A stretch of DNA of 64,000 nt from Lactiplantibacillus daowaiensis (GTDB lineage: Bacteria > Bacillota > Bacilli > Lactobacillales > Lactobacillaceae). The first letter of the stretch is position 1, and the number at the start of each line of letters is the position of its first letter. Shown piece after piece: positions 18,221 to 26,192 of this stretch. The notes under the pieces were generated by a model, which was not told the DNA's origin, did no database searches, and worked only from the letters and a program-made list of their open reading frames with translations. The stretch spans positions 62,001 through 126,000 of the forward strand of contig NZ_BJDJ01000002.1 of assembly GCF_005405085.1 (NCBI RefSeq), given 5' to 3'. A program made the position numbers and the translations under genes.

Positions 18221-18591
18221 GAGTCTGGGACAAGACTTTTAGATACTGATTAGTTGTCGCTGCCGGTCAGCAGTAATTACGACTATCACTTAGACACCAT
18301 AAAGGAGTCACCGCTAACAATAGAATAGTGGTGGCTCCTTTATGGTACTGTTCAAATAATAAGTGTCATAAAGCACTGACATCCCGGAAGCAAGTTAACA
18401 TGTGAACGTACCGACGTTGTGCTAAGTCGAGGGGATTTCTCGGCTTAGCACAAGGACGTTTTTTGAGATCAGCGGTCTTGGCTGGGCTCAAAAACGAAGC
18501 TGGTGACCGCGCTTTGGCGCAAGCTGGTCCCGGTACGAGAAACATGTTAGCTTGCTAGAGGACACTATTCAAAGACTTTTGTTTCAGACTC
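18221..18591. repeat. Composite palindromic intergenic repeat, copy 1
   Basis: This 371-bp element has inverted ends GAGTCTGGGACAAG and, at the right end read in reverse, GAGTCTGAAACAAAAG. Inside are a terminator hairpin (18296-18346), the segment AAATAATAAGTGTCAT, and a 166-bp dyad (18390-18555) whose outer arms are GCAAGTTAACATGT and ACATGTTAGCTTGC. The dyad encloses three smaller hairpins, one with arms TTGTGCTAAG/CTTAGCACAA. Related modules occur at 55174-55351 and 63371-63558. It fills most of the 18212-18698 gap; no coding potential is seen. Confidence 0.75.
18296..18346 (+). terminator. Hairpin terminator after the MMPL gene
   Basis: ACCATAAAGGAG and CTCCTTTATGGT are the perfect outer arms of a 51-nt hairpin inside repeat copy 1. 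The T run is short, so termination is probable rather than certain. Confidence 0.65.
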
Positions 18592-18609
18592 ATTTTTAAA
18601 TCAACTAGA

Positions 18610-18665
18610 AAAACGCCGCCATCGATAGATAAAGCCCGATTGCTTATCTATCGATGGCGGCGTTT
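18610..18665. terminator. Strong terminator of the MucBP adhesin gene
   Basis: AAACGCCGCCATCGATAGATAA pairs perfectly in its 20-bp arm with the complementary sequence ending CGGCGTTT; the loop is about 12 nt. It lies 34 bp beyond the adhesin stop codon on the minus strand. Confidence 0.9.
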
Positions 18666-18698
18666 AATATGCGACCTAGTCCTAAACCTTACAACAGC

Positions 18699-21600
18699 TT
18701 AGGCATGACGTTTACGAGAAATGAATCCTAATCCGATTAGTAATGCCGCTAATGACACTCCTAATAGTGCAGCATTGAAGCTGGCATCACGATCGTCATT
18801 CGTTTGTGGCAAAGTCTTAGCCTTGCTAGCTTGTTGCCGCTGCTGATCATTATTAACAACACCGTTAACTTGGCTAGCGGCGACCGATTGTGCAGTCGTA
18901 GTGGTTGCTTGCGTACTTAACGGTACTGGTTGTGAAGGCTTGGCTGATTGAGTTGCTGACTGACTAAGTTGCGCAGCTTGCGGTGTCAATGACTTGCTTT
19001 GTTGCTTGGCGACTAAAGTGGTCTTGGTCGTCGGTTGTACAGTCACTGATTTAGCTGGCCGTTTCTCAGTTGTTGATTGCTTAATTTGAGCGGCCTGCGT
19101 CTCAGTTGCTGCTTGACCAGGCTGTGGCGTTGTACCTGACACCGATTGACTAGTTTGATCATCAGTCGTCGGCTGGGTCGGTTGTACAGGTTGCGTCGTA
19201 GCCACTTTTTGATAAGTCACGGCAACCGTGGCATCACCAGCCGTCACGGTTACGGCATCATCAGCTGGCACAATCGTTTGAGAAGCCGTGTAGCCATCCA
19301 GTTGTGGCAGTTTAACTGCTGCATATGTCCCAGTCGTCGCTTGGGTCCCCGCAATCGACCATTGACTATAGGTCACCGTACCAGTGACTTGATCAATCGT
19401 CGCAGTCCGGGTAAAGGTGACCGTTTGCGTGGTTGGCGTTGCAAGTTGGTCCCCGTTTGCATCGACATAAGTAATCACCCGTTTAACTTGGGTCGTTAAC
19501 GCTGACTCGTCAGTCCCGACTGGATATTTAGGACCAGTGGGATTAGTACTATCAATAGCTTGACCCGGTGTGCCAGGATGTGCACTGTCAACACTGGTTG
19601 TCTTGTGTGACAACGCAATCTGATACGTTTTAACGACGCCATCTTGATCAAAGGTAATCCCCGTAGTTGGCAAATCTGAATGCGCAACTTGGTAGCCAGC
19701 TGCAGCATAACTATCAAGGGCTGCTTGTGGCGAATAAGCACTGGTCGTCCCAAACGCACCGCTAATTGTCGTGGTGACTTTTTGACCAGTGGAGACATCG
19801 ATAAACGTGACCGTCGCGGTTTCTGTTTTAGCAGTATAAGCCACTTGGACAGTCTGATTTTCAGCACTCGCTGTCGCTGTTGTGGCCTCAACCTCCGTTT
19901 GATCTGGCGTGTATCCGGTCACAACTGGTGACGTCACCGCTGCAAAGTTGCCGGTCGTGACACCATCATCCGTCACCCAATCCGTATAGGTTACCACACC
20001 AGTAACTTCATCGAGCGTTGCATTACGCTTAAAGGCAAGCGTTTGGGTCAATGCGGGCGTTACTGGTGCTTTAGTTGTGACATCAACGTAATTAATTGTC
20101 CGTTTAACGGTGGTATTCAAAGCAGCAGCATCAGTACCCGCTGGATACTTAGGACCAGTTGGATCATTTTCATCAATGGCAGTGCCAGGTGTACCAGGGT
20201 TGTCCGCATCGATTGTAACGGTTTTGTGGGTCAACGTAACGGTATATTGTGGCACCGTCCCATCAGTATCATACCCAATGCCAGTACTTGGTATCGTTGA
20301 GCTAACCACTTGATAACCGGCTTTTTCATAATCTGCAATTAGCGCGGCGGTCGTTGTTGAATCAGTCGTGCCGTATTGACCACTAATGGCCGTCGTCGCA
20401 ATTGTCTTATGATCACTTTGATCGTAAAACGTGACTGTTGCATTTTCAGTACTGGCTAAATAAACATATTTAACCACCCCACCGGTCCCAGTTAACGTAC
20501 CATTAGCAGCTAAGCCTGTATTATCAGAAACCAGCGTATAGCCCGTTTTTGGTTGTGACACTGTCGTATAGGTTAAATAATCACTCGCCGTGGCGTCAGT
20601 ACCATGACTAGCCTTCCCCGTTGTTGTGACAGTTGCGACAAAATGACCAGCCGCATCTTGCGTACCATAATCATATTCGACAGTCACATCGCCAACCGTT
20701 AAGGTTCCAGGAACAACTGTAATATCATAATTTTGATTGATGGCATCCGCTGGATCATAGGTTGCAGTGATGGTTTTAGTGCCGACCGTTTGTAACCCAT
20801 CAGTCAACGTATATGCTAAAGTCTCACCATTAACGGTCCCAGTGACGGTTGCAGTCAAGTCTTTGGTGGTGCCATCAGCCCAATAAGTTTGGCTTGGAAT
20901 CGTGATGGTTGCTGCTACCTTGTTGATCGTTAGGGTGCCATCGACCACTGTAATTTGATAATTATGCGTATCAGCACTCGTCGTACTAGTCATCGCATAA
21001 GTGCCAGCGGCTGTATACGCTGCCGTCGTCCCATCAGCTCTAGCCACCGCATTAAAGGTTAAATTATCATAGTTAGTCCCACTAGTTACTGTCGCCGTAG
21101 TGCCTTGAGCCGCCCCATCATAATCAACAGTTTTCGATGTGGTCGTAACTGTCAAAGCAGTTTTTTGAATCATCGCACTACTAGTGTAGGCATAACTACC
21201 ATCAGCAGTGTAGCCATCAAAAATAAGGTTTTGACCTAATGCCGCTGTTAAATCCGCAATGCCTTTATCATTTAGCGCAATAGTATAGTTACCGGCATCA
21301 TGACCAGTTACATTGGTCCCACTCGTATAGATATAATTAAAATCATCAGCGGTTAACACTGTCGTTCCTTTAGCAGCGGTATCATTAGATGCTGCGACAA
21401 CTTTACCATTACTATCGGTCTTAAAAAGAAGGGACGTATTGTTGCCATAAGCAGTGACCGTTGGCAATGTCGTGGTATCACCACTATAATTTGCTACGAC
21501 GCTACTTAAATTGAGGACATTATTCGTCACGCCAGCCGTTTTATGTGCCAACACTTTAGGGGTGACTGCGATTTGAAAGCTCACCGGCTCAGTAAAGTCG

Positions 21601-22886
21601 GCTGAAGTTGGTATATATGACGCAACATCAGTATCAGCTGCAAATGTATAATCAGAAAAACAACCAGCATTATATAATGTCTTAATCTCAGCTTCACCAT
21701 AGGGCGTTATTGTTAGCGTATAAGTACCGGCATTGGGCAAGTCTGTCCAGACCTGCTCAGGCATAGCTTGTGTCGTAACCCCAGCTTCATTCGTATAATC
21801 TACCGTAAAATCGTCGATTAAATCACCATAAGCAATCAACTCATATATTAAGTTAACCTTATTGCCATTAGCATCGCATAAATAATCACCAGCCGCATTC
21901 TTAGCATATAACGCCGCATCAGGATCCCCAGTGGCAACGACGTGGTCAGGACCACTTAATACGGCCACACTACTTTCTAGCGTAAATAGATTCTCGTACG
22001 CAAAAGTTGGCACCCCCGTCGTAGAAAGTTCCACCGACTTTGTGGCGACAGTATCGGCACGTAATAACATCGAGCGTTGTAATTGCTTATTCGTTACGGC
22101 CGTGGCCATCGCCGTCGTCATCGTTGATAACGCCGCCGAATTAAGTTTAGTTGTTGCTACACCAGTTGTTGTCGTATCCGTCGCTTCAACCGTTGTTGTT
22201 GCTGCCGGTACGACTGCTTTTGGTGCTGATTCATATGTAGTTGGCTTGCTTTGTGTAGTCGAATTGCTTGAATCAGTATCAGTCACCGTCGAGGTACCCG
22301 TGGTTGCCGGTGTGGTTGTCACTGTGGTTGGTGCTGTTGACGAGGCAGTTTCAGTAGTTGTGGTTGCTGTTGCATTAGACGCACTACTAGTTGATGCGGT
22401 CACTTTAGCTTGGCTATTTGATGATGTGCCGGTCGCGCTAGTTGACGTCTGACTTGTAGTGTTAGCCTCGTTGGTGGTTGATTTTGGCGTGGTGTCGGTC
22501 TCAGACTGCTGACTAGTCTGATCAGCACTAGTTGTTGCCGTATCAGATCCGGTCTTAGTTGTTGCCTGGCTAGTGCTTGATGATGACTCACTAATTGTAC
22601 TACTACTACTTGATGATGAACTGCTACTTGATGAAGCTGCCGTGCTTGAACCCTTCAAGATCACTGACTGACTGCTAGTTGCTGATGATGAATTAACAGC
22701 TGAGCTACTATCGGCGTCACTGACACTACTTTGCGTTGCCGCTTTGACTTGCCCAGGCTGACTAAATGTTAACCCCAGGCCCAGCGAGAACAGCGTAATA
22801 CCCGCGGTTACCCATCTTCTGCCAGATTTATAAAGCTTATAATGTGTTTTCCCCTCAATACCATACTTCCGATAATTTCTACCCAT
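18699..22886 (-). CDS. LPXTG-anchored MucBP/MBG adhesin, 1395 aa
   Basis: This large sortase substrate starts with a KxYKxGKxW-type signal peptide (HYKLYKSGRRWVTAGI, residues 16-31) and cleavage after QVKAA. A Ser/Thr-rich low-complexity stalk follows (about 50-270), then a unique N-terminal domain (about 290-440), MBG-type beta repeats (TLTINKVAATITIP region), and two MucBP-like repeats starting ATVTFYDQSDHK and ATVTFIDVSTGQK, each with a DxxNPxGPKYPxGT linker. The C-terminus has LPQTND, a hydrophobic helix and KRHA. It probably binds mucus glycans; that is inferred from the repeats. A GGAGGC site supports the start. Confidence 0.92.
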   Translation of the reverse strand: MGRNYRKYGIEGKTHYKLYKSGRRWVTAGITLFSLGLGLTFSQPGQVKAATQSSVSDADSSSAVNSSSATSSQSVILKGSSTAASSSSSSSSSSSSTISESSSSTSQATTKTGSDTATTSADQTSQQSETDTTPKSTTNEANTTSQTSTSATGTSSNSQAKVTASTSSASNATATTTTETASSTAPTTVTTTPATTGTSTVTDTDSSNSTTQSKPTTYESAPKAVVPAATTTVEATDTTTTGVATTKLNSAALSTMTTAMATAVTNKQLQRSMLLRADTVATKSVELSTTGVPTFAYENLFTLESSVAVLSGPDHVVATGDPDAALYAKNAAGDYLCDANGNKVNLIYELIAYGDLIDDFTVDYTNEAGVTTQAMPEQVWTDLPNAGTYTLTITPYGEAEIKTLYNAGCFSDYTFAADTDVASYIPTSADFTEPVSFQIAVTPKVLAHKTAGVTNNVLNLSSVVANYSGDTTTLPTVTAYGNNTSLLFKTDSNGKVVAASNDTAAKGTTVLTADDFNYIYTSGTNVTGHDAGNYTIALNDKGIADLTAALGQNLIFDGYTADGSYAYTSSAMIQKTALTVTTTSKTVDYDGAAQGTTATVTSGTNYDNLTFNAVARADGTTAAYTAAGTYAMTSTTSADTHNYQITVVDGTLTINKVAATITIPSQTYWADGTTKDLTATVTGTVNGETLAYTLTDGLQTVGTKTITATYDPADAINQNYDITVVPGTLTVGDVTVEYDYGTQDAAGHFVATVTTTGKASHGTDATASDYLTYTTVSQPKTGYTLVSDNTGLAANGTLTGTGGVVKYVYLASTENATVTFYDQSDHKTIATTAISGQYGTTDSTTTAALIADYEKAGYQVVSSTIPSTGIGYDTDGTVPQYTVTLTHKTVTIDADNPGTPGTAIDENDPTGPKYPAGTDAAALNTTVKRTINYVDVTTKAPVTPALTQTLAFKRNATLDEVTGVVTYTDWVTDDGVTTGNFAAVTSPVVTGYTPDQTEVEATTATASAENQTVQVAYTAKTETATVTFIDVSTGQKVTTTISGAFGTTSAYSPQAALDSYAAAGYQVAHSDLPTTGITFDQDGVVKTYQIALSHKTTSVDSAHPGTPGQAIDSTNPTGPKYPVGTDESALTTQVKRVITYVDANGDQLATPTTQTVTFTRTATIDQVTGTVTYSQWSIAGTQATTGTYAAVKLPQLDGYTASQTIVPADDAVTVTAGDATVAVTYQKVATTQPVQPTQPTTDDQTSQSVSGTTPQPGQAATETQAAQIKQSTTEKRPAKSVTVQPTTKTTLVAKQQSKSLTPQAAQLSQSATQSAKPSQPVPLSTQATTTTAQSVAASQVNGVVNNDQQRQQASKAKTLPQTNDDRDASFNAALLGVSLAALLIGLGFISRKRHA

Positions 22887-23002
22887 AACAATGCCTCCAA
22901 AATTAATCCCAATTAATTTTTTTCGCTAGTTACGATACCTTTTTAATAATGCTAGCTATGGTTGAATGTAAAGCGGTTATTCAATTCAACCCTTCAACTA
23001 CT

Positions 23003-23032
23003 AGTATAGGTTCAAATCAGTTGAAATATCAA
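23003..23032 (-). promoter_or_regulatory. Promoter of the MucBP adhesin with internal dyad
   Basis: On the minus strand TTGATA (23027-23032) and TATACT (23003-23008) are 18 bp apart. The spacer contains the dyad TTCAAATCAGTTGAA (23011-23025, plus strand), and several further TTCAA blocks lie just downstream. This could be a repressor operator. The rest of the 22887-23277 gap holds a long AT-rich leader and the SLC13 terminator. Confidence 0.65.
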
Positions 23033-23154
23033 GATTAATTATGGTAAAAGATCAATAAAATAATAAGTTAACTTTACTTTCACTAAAAGATTAAGCCTAT
23101 TTAGGACACTCCGGCCTTAGTATCACGCCTTTTTCAGCCGGTTAGCAGGTCACA

Positions 23155-23196
23155 ATAAAAAATGGTCTGCTCTCACAAACTGCTAAGAACAGGCCA
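23155..23196 (-). terminator. Terminator of the SLC13-type transporter gene
   Basis: On the minus strand TGGCCTG pairs with CAGACCA (one G-U) with an extended AG-rich stem, followed by TTTTTTATT. Confidence 0.75.
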
Positions 23197-23277
23197 CTGC
23201 TAGGACGACTTATCTCACAATCGATCGCTTGCATTTAATCCAAGCAACCTAGCGATGATGTTCATCCAATTATTCAA

Positions 23278-25053
23278 CTATAAAATAACATACGCATAAT
23301 AAGTCACGAGCACACAGATGACCATACAAATCAGATTCAATGGAATCCCAACTTTAAAATAATCCGTGAACTTGTAATGGCCAGGACCATACACAATTAA
23401 GTTGGTTTGATAACCAATTGGCGTTGAAAAGTCGGCGGTCGCCGCAATCGTAATCAACATCACTAGCATCATTACTGGCAAGTTAACGATTTTGGCTGCC
23501 GAGACCACGATTGGAAACATCAACGATAGTGCCGCAGCATTGGATAAGATAGCGGTCAAGAAGTTGGTGATAAAATACAACAAGAACATGTACACTATCG
23601 GGGCCGAGTTCCCCGTCAGTGTCACCAATGATTTAGCGATAAACTTGTCTGCGCCAACGTTAGACATCGCCAAGCCAAGTCCATATGAACTAGCCACTAA
23701 AAATAGGACATTCATGTCCACAGCTTTAACCACATCATTGACGGACACACATTTCGTTAAGAATAATAAAACACAGCTCGCAGCTAGACCAACAAATAAA
23801 TCAATAACGCCGATGGTCGAAGCCGCAATGGTCGCAATCAATAAGACAATCGGTAAAAAGTCTTTATACGTTGGTGAAACATTTTGCGTTGTTTGTGAAT
23901 TGAAAACATGGATATCTTTTAACGCATCCAATTGGGCAACATCATTATTGGTAATCGCGACCAAATCATCCCCAGCTTTTAAGTTGATCCGGCCAATTTG
24001 ACCGTGCAATTGCACCGAATTTCGATGAATCGCGACGATGACACTGCCGTAGCGATTCCGAAAATTAGCTGATTTGACCGTTTGATTGATCAACATGGAG
24101 TTTTCTGGAATCGACAATTCGACAATTTTGGCCTGTTCATTGGTAATATCTGCCATATTCACTTTTTCAGTACTAGGCATTAAGCCTTTAATTTGCAACA
24201 AATCATTAATTTCATTGATTGACCCGGTGAAGTACAGCTTATCACCTAGTTGTAAGTGCATGGCTTGGCTGACCGGGACGATTGGTCGGCCATCACGATT
24301 AATCGCCGCTAAAAAGACATTTTCCAAATCTCGTAACCCAGCGGCTTCAACCGTTTGGCCTAAATATTGGAAATCATCACCAATCGACATTTCGATCAAG
24401 TAATCATTCGGTACATTCATCACTTCATCAATCGGACTATTTTTATAATTGGGCAACAAGTGATAACCAATCGTCATCAAATAAAAAATCCCGACGATCG
24501 TAATCGGAATCCCAACGATAGCTAAATCAAACGTCCCAAATTGTTTTAAATGGTACTTGGACAATAACCCTTGCGCCACTAAGTTGGTGGAGGTCCCTAA
24601 GACGGTTAACAACCCGCTTAAAATCGTGGCATACGAAAGTGGAATTAAGAACTTGGACGCTGATAACCCTTTTTCTTTACACCACTTCTGAACCATCGGT
24701 GTTAAGGTCGACACAATTGGCGTATTATTCATAAACGGCGAAATTACACTAACCGTTGTTAGTAATTTTAATAGCGCCCCGCGTTCATGCTGGCCATTAC
24801 CTAAGATCCGGTTAAACAGCCGATTGATCACATTACTTTTCGCAATGGCATATGCAATGATATACATTAACGCAATCGTCGCTAACCCATCGTTAGCAAA
24901 GCCTTCCAAGGCATCGCTTGGTGATAAGACGCCAATCAATAATAAGAAACCCAGCGCACACAAAATCACGGCATTCGGGGTCGTTACTTCCATGGCCATT
25001 AACACAAAGGTCACGAGTAACGTGATTAATACAATGGCAATTTGAACAGTCAT
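23278..25053 (-). CDS. SLC13/DASS-type anion transporter with two TrkA-C domains
   Basis: The 591-aa protein has an ion-transporter-superfamily fold: about five N-terminal TM segments, two TrkA-C (RCK-C)-like cytosolic domains (about 200-280 and 290-370, with LGDKLYFTGSINEINDLL and LKAGDDLVAITNNDVAQ), and about six C-terminal TM segments. Conserved SLC13-like segments are ISPFMNNTPIVSTLTPMV, LSYATILSGLLTVLGTSTNLV and TADFSTPIGYQTNLIVYGPG. Bacterial members with this layout are often sulfate or dicarboxylate transporters. Proximity to ATP sulfurylase and APS kinase makes sulfate a plausible substrate, but that is inference. Confidence 0.85.
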   Translation of the reverse strand: MTVQIAIVLITLLVTFVLMAMEVTTPNAVILCALGFLLLIGVLSPSDALEGFANDGLATIALMYIIAYAIAKSNVINRLFNRILGNGQHERGALLKLLTTVSVISPFMNNTPIVSTLTPMVQKWCKEKGLSASKFLIPLSYATILSGLLTVLGTSTNLVAQGLLSKYHLKQFGTFDLAIVGIPITIVGIFYLMTIGYHLLPNYKNSPIDEVMNVPNDYLIEMSIGDDFQYLGQTVEAAGLRDLENVFLAAINRDGRPIVPVSQAMHLQLGDKLYFTGSINEINDLLQIKGLMPSTEKVNMADITNEQAKIVELSIPENSMLINQTVKSANFRNRYGSVIVAIHRNSVQLHGQIGRINLKAGDDLVAITNNDVAQLDALKDIHVFNSQTTQNVSPTYKDFLPIVLLIATIAASTIGVIDLFVGLAASCVLLFLTKCVSVNDVVKAVDMNVLFLVASSYGLGLAMSNVGADKFIAKSLVTLTGNSAPIVYMFLLYFITNFLTAILSNAAALSLMFPIVVSAAKIVNLPVMMLVMLITIAATADFSTPIGYQTNLIVYGPGHYKFTDYFKVGIPLNLICMVICVLVTYYAYVIL

Positions 25054-25470
25054 TTACAAAAAACTCCAATCCGCGACTTAGTGAGTCGACGCTTTTGCAA
25101 CATTTTTAAGCACCCCTACTGGTGCCTAACGGTTGTTATTGCAGTTAGCTAACAGTGATAACTGCTGACAATCTAGCAACTTACAACTATTTATTGTAAG
25201 CAACAAATATGCCCAAATTCGCGTCATATTGTGAAAGAGTTGTCCCATAAATCTAGATTTTAAGAAGATTATGTTTAAATTGTTAAGACACTTGACACAA
25301 AAAGACAAGTTTGGGATAAAAGCCTTCGAACCAGTAGCCGAAGACTTTTTAAACGAATGTGGATGGCACCTTTTTATTTATGAACACAGTAGTCAAACTG
25401 AATCCATATTTGTCGACAAACAATAATTAACATGCTATTCTATGTAAGAAAAAGTAAGGAGATGGAAGCT
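25054..25470. other. Gap before mazE: terminator-like hairpin and palindrome
   Basis: No convincing gene is seen. At 25317-25350 AAAGCCTTCG and CGAAGACTTTTT form a terminator-like hairpin preceded by GTTTGGGATAA, resembling a decayed end of the composite repeat. At 25409-25420 TTTGTCGACAAA is a perfect 12-bp palindrome upstream of a TGCTATTCT extended -10-like element (25433-25441); it could be the autoregulatory operator of the antitoxin. Confidence 0.5.
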
Positions 25471-25725
25471 ATGAGAAATGTTGTCACCATAAAAGCGCAA
25501 TTATCATCCAAAAACCAACTTACTATTCCTAAAGCAGTGCGTGAATCCTTAGACTTATCAGATCATGATAAAGTTGTTTTCCAATTAGATCATGGCACGG
25601 TTACCTTAAAAAAGGACAATGACTTCTGGAACACAGTTAAGCAACAAGAACATATCTACGGCAATCTCAGCACTGATGAACTTAGTTGGGGTGCTGATGT
25701 TGGCAGCGAGGATATGCCAGAATGA
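25471..25725 (+). CDS. AbrB/MazE-type antitoxin
   Basis: The 84-aa protein contains a SpoVT-AbrB DNA-binding domain at the N-terminus (KAQLSSKNQLTIPKAVRESLDL, then VVFQLDHGTVTLKK) and an acidic C-terminal tail (STDELSWGADVGSEDMPE) that typically wraps the toxin. The start at 25471 is chosen because GGAG lies 9 nt before it. Its stop overlaps the toxin ATG by 4 nt. It likely represses its own promoter, possibly through the palindrome 25409-25420. Confidence 0.9.
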   Translation: MRNVVTIKAQLSSKNQLTIPKAVRESLDLSDHDKVVFQLDHGTVTLKKDNDFWNTVKQQEHIYGNLSTDELSWGADVGSEDMPE

Positions 25726-26081
25726 GCTATCAAACCGGTGAAATCTATTATGTTGATTTAGACCCCGCCAAAGGTACTGAACAAAAAAAGAAACGGCCTT
25801 GTGTCATTGTCAGTAATGCAAATTACAATCAATATTTCAATACAGTTATCGTTGTCCCCATCAGTTCAAGCAAGAAATTCTTAACTGAACCGCGTTTTCT
25901 TGAGTCGCCATTGTTCATTCAACTTAATGACAACCATGGTGTCCACGGCACGATACTAACACAACATTTACGAGCTATTGATCCATCAGTCCGACTTACA
26001 AACACCCCGATTGATCACTTAACTGTCAGTGAACTTAGCCAAGTTAATCAAGCATTAATTAACTTTTTTAGCCCCAAATAA
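25722..26081 (+). CDS. MazF/PemK-type mRNA interferase toxin
   Basis: This 119-aa protein is a PemK/MazF endoribonuclease: it starts SYQTGEIYYVDLDPAKGTEQ, the fold-defining GDIYxVxLxPxxGxE pattern, followed by KRPCVIVSNANYN, VVVPISSSKK, and HGTILTQHLRAID, where the Thr and the Arg match catalytic-region positions. It is translationally coupled to the antitoxin. The pair lies on the plus strand between minus-strand genes of the sulfate locus, so it may have inserted there. Confidence 0.92.
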   Translation: MSYQTGEIYYVDLDPAKGTEQKKKRPCVIVSNANYNQYFNTVIVVPISSSKKFLTEPRFLESPLFIQLNDNHGVHGTILTQHLRAIDPSVRLTNTPIDHLTVSELSQVNQALINFFSPK

Positions 26082-26124
26082 GTAACAAGCATCAACATGT
26101 GCCCCATAAACACTTGACAAAAAA

Positions 26125-26171
26125 GGCCCCGTCGATACGACCATCACTTGGATGATCATATCGACGGGGCC
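26125..26171. terminator. Bidirectional terminator between mazF and the ASST gene
   Basis: GGCCCCGTCGATA and TATCGACGGGGCC pair perfectly, and ATGATC/GACCAT-type pairing extends the stem. It can end both convergent transcripts. Confidence 0.88.
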
Positions 26172-26192
26172 GTTACTTAACCCTAAACTTAA

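Noticed and set aside
21931-22452. Antisense reading frame opposite the Ser/Thr-rich adhesin stalk
   Set aside because: Low-complexity codons give a long open frame by chance, and the product is Val/Ala-rich without a family match.
25126-25308. 60-aa reading frame between the transporter and mazE
   Set aside because: No ribosome site, odd composition with several Asn and Leu runs, and overlap with probable promoter and hairpin sequence.
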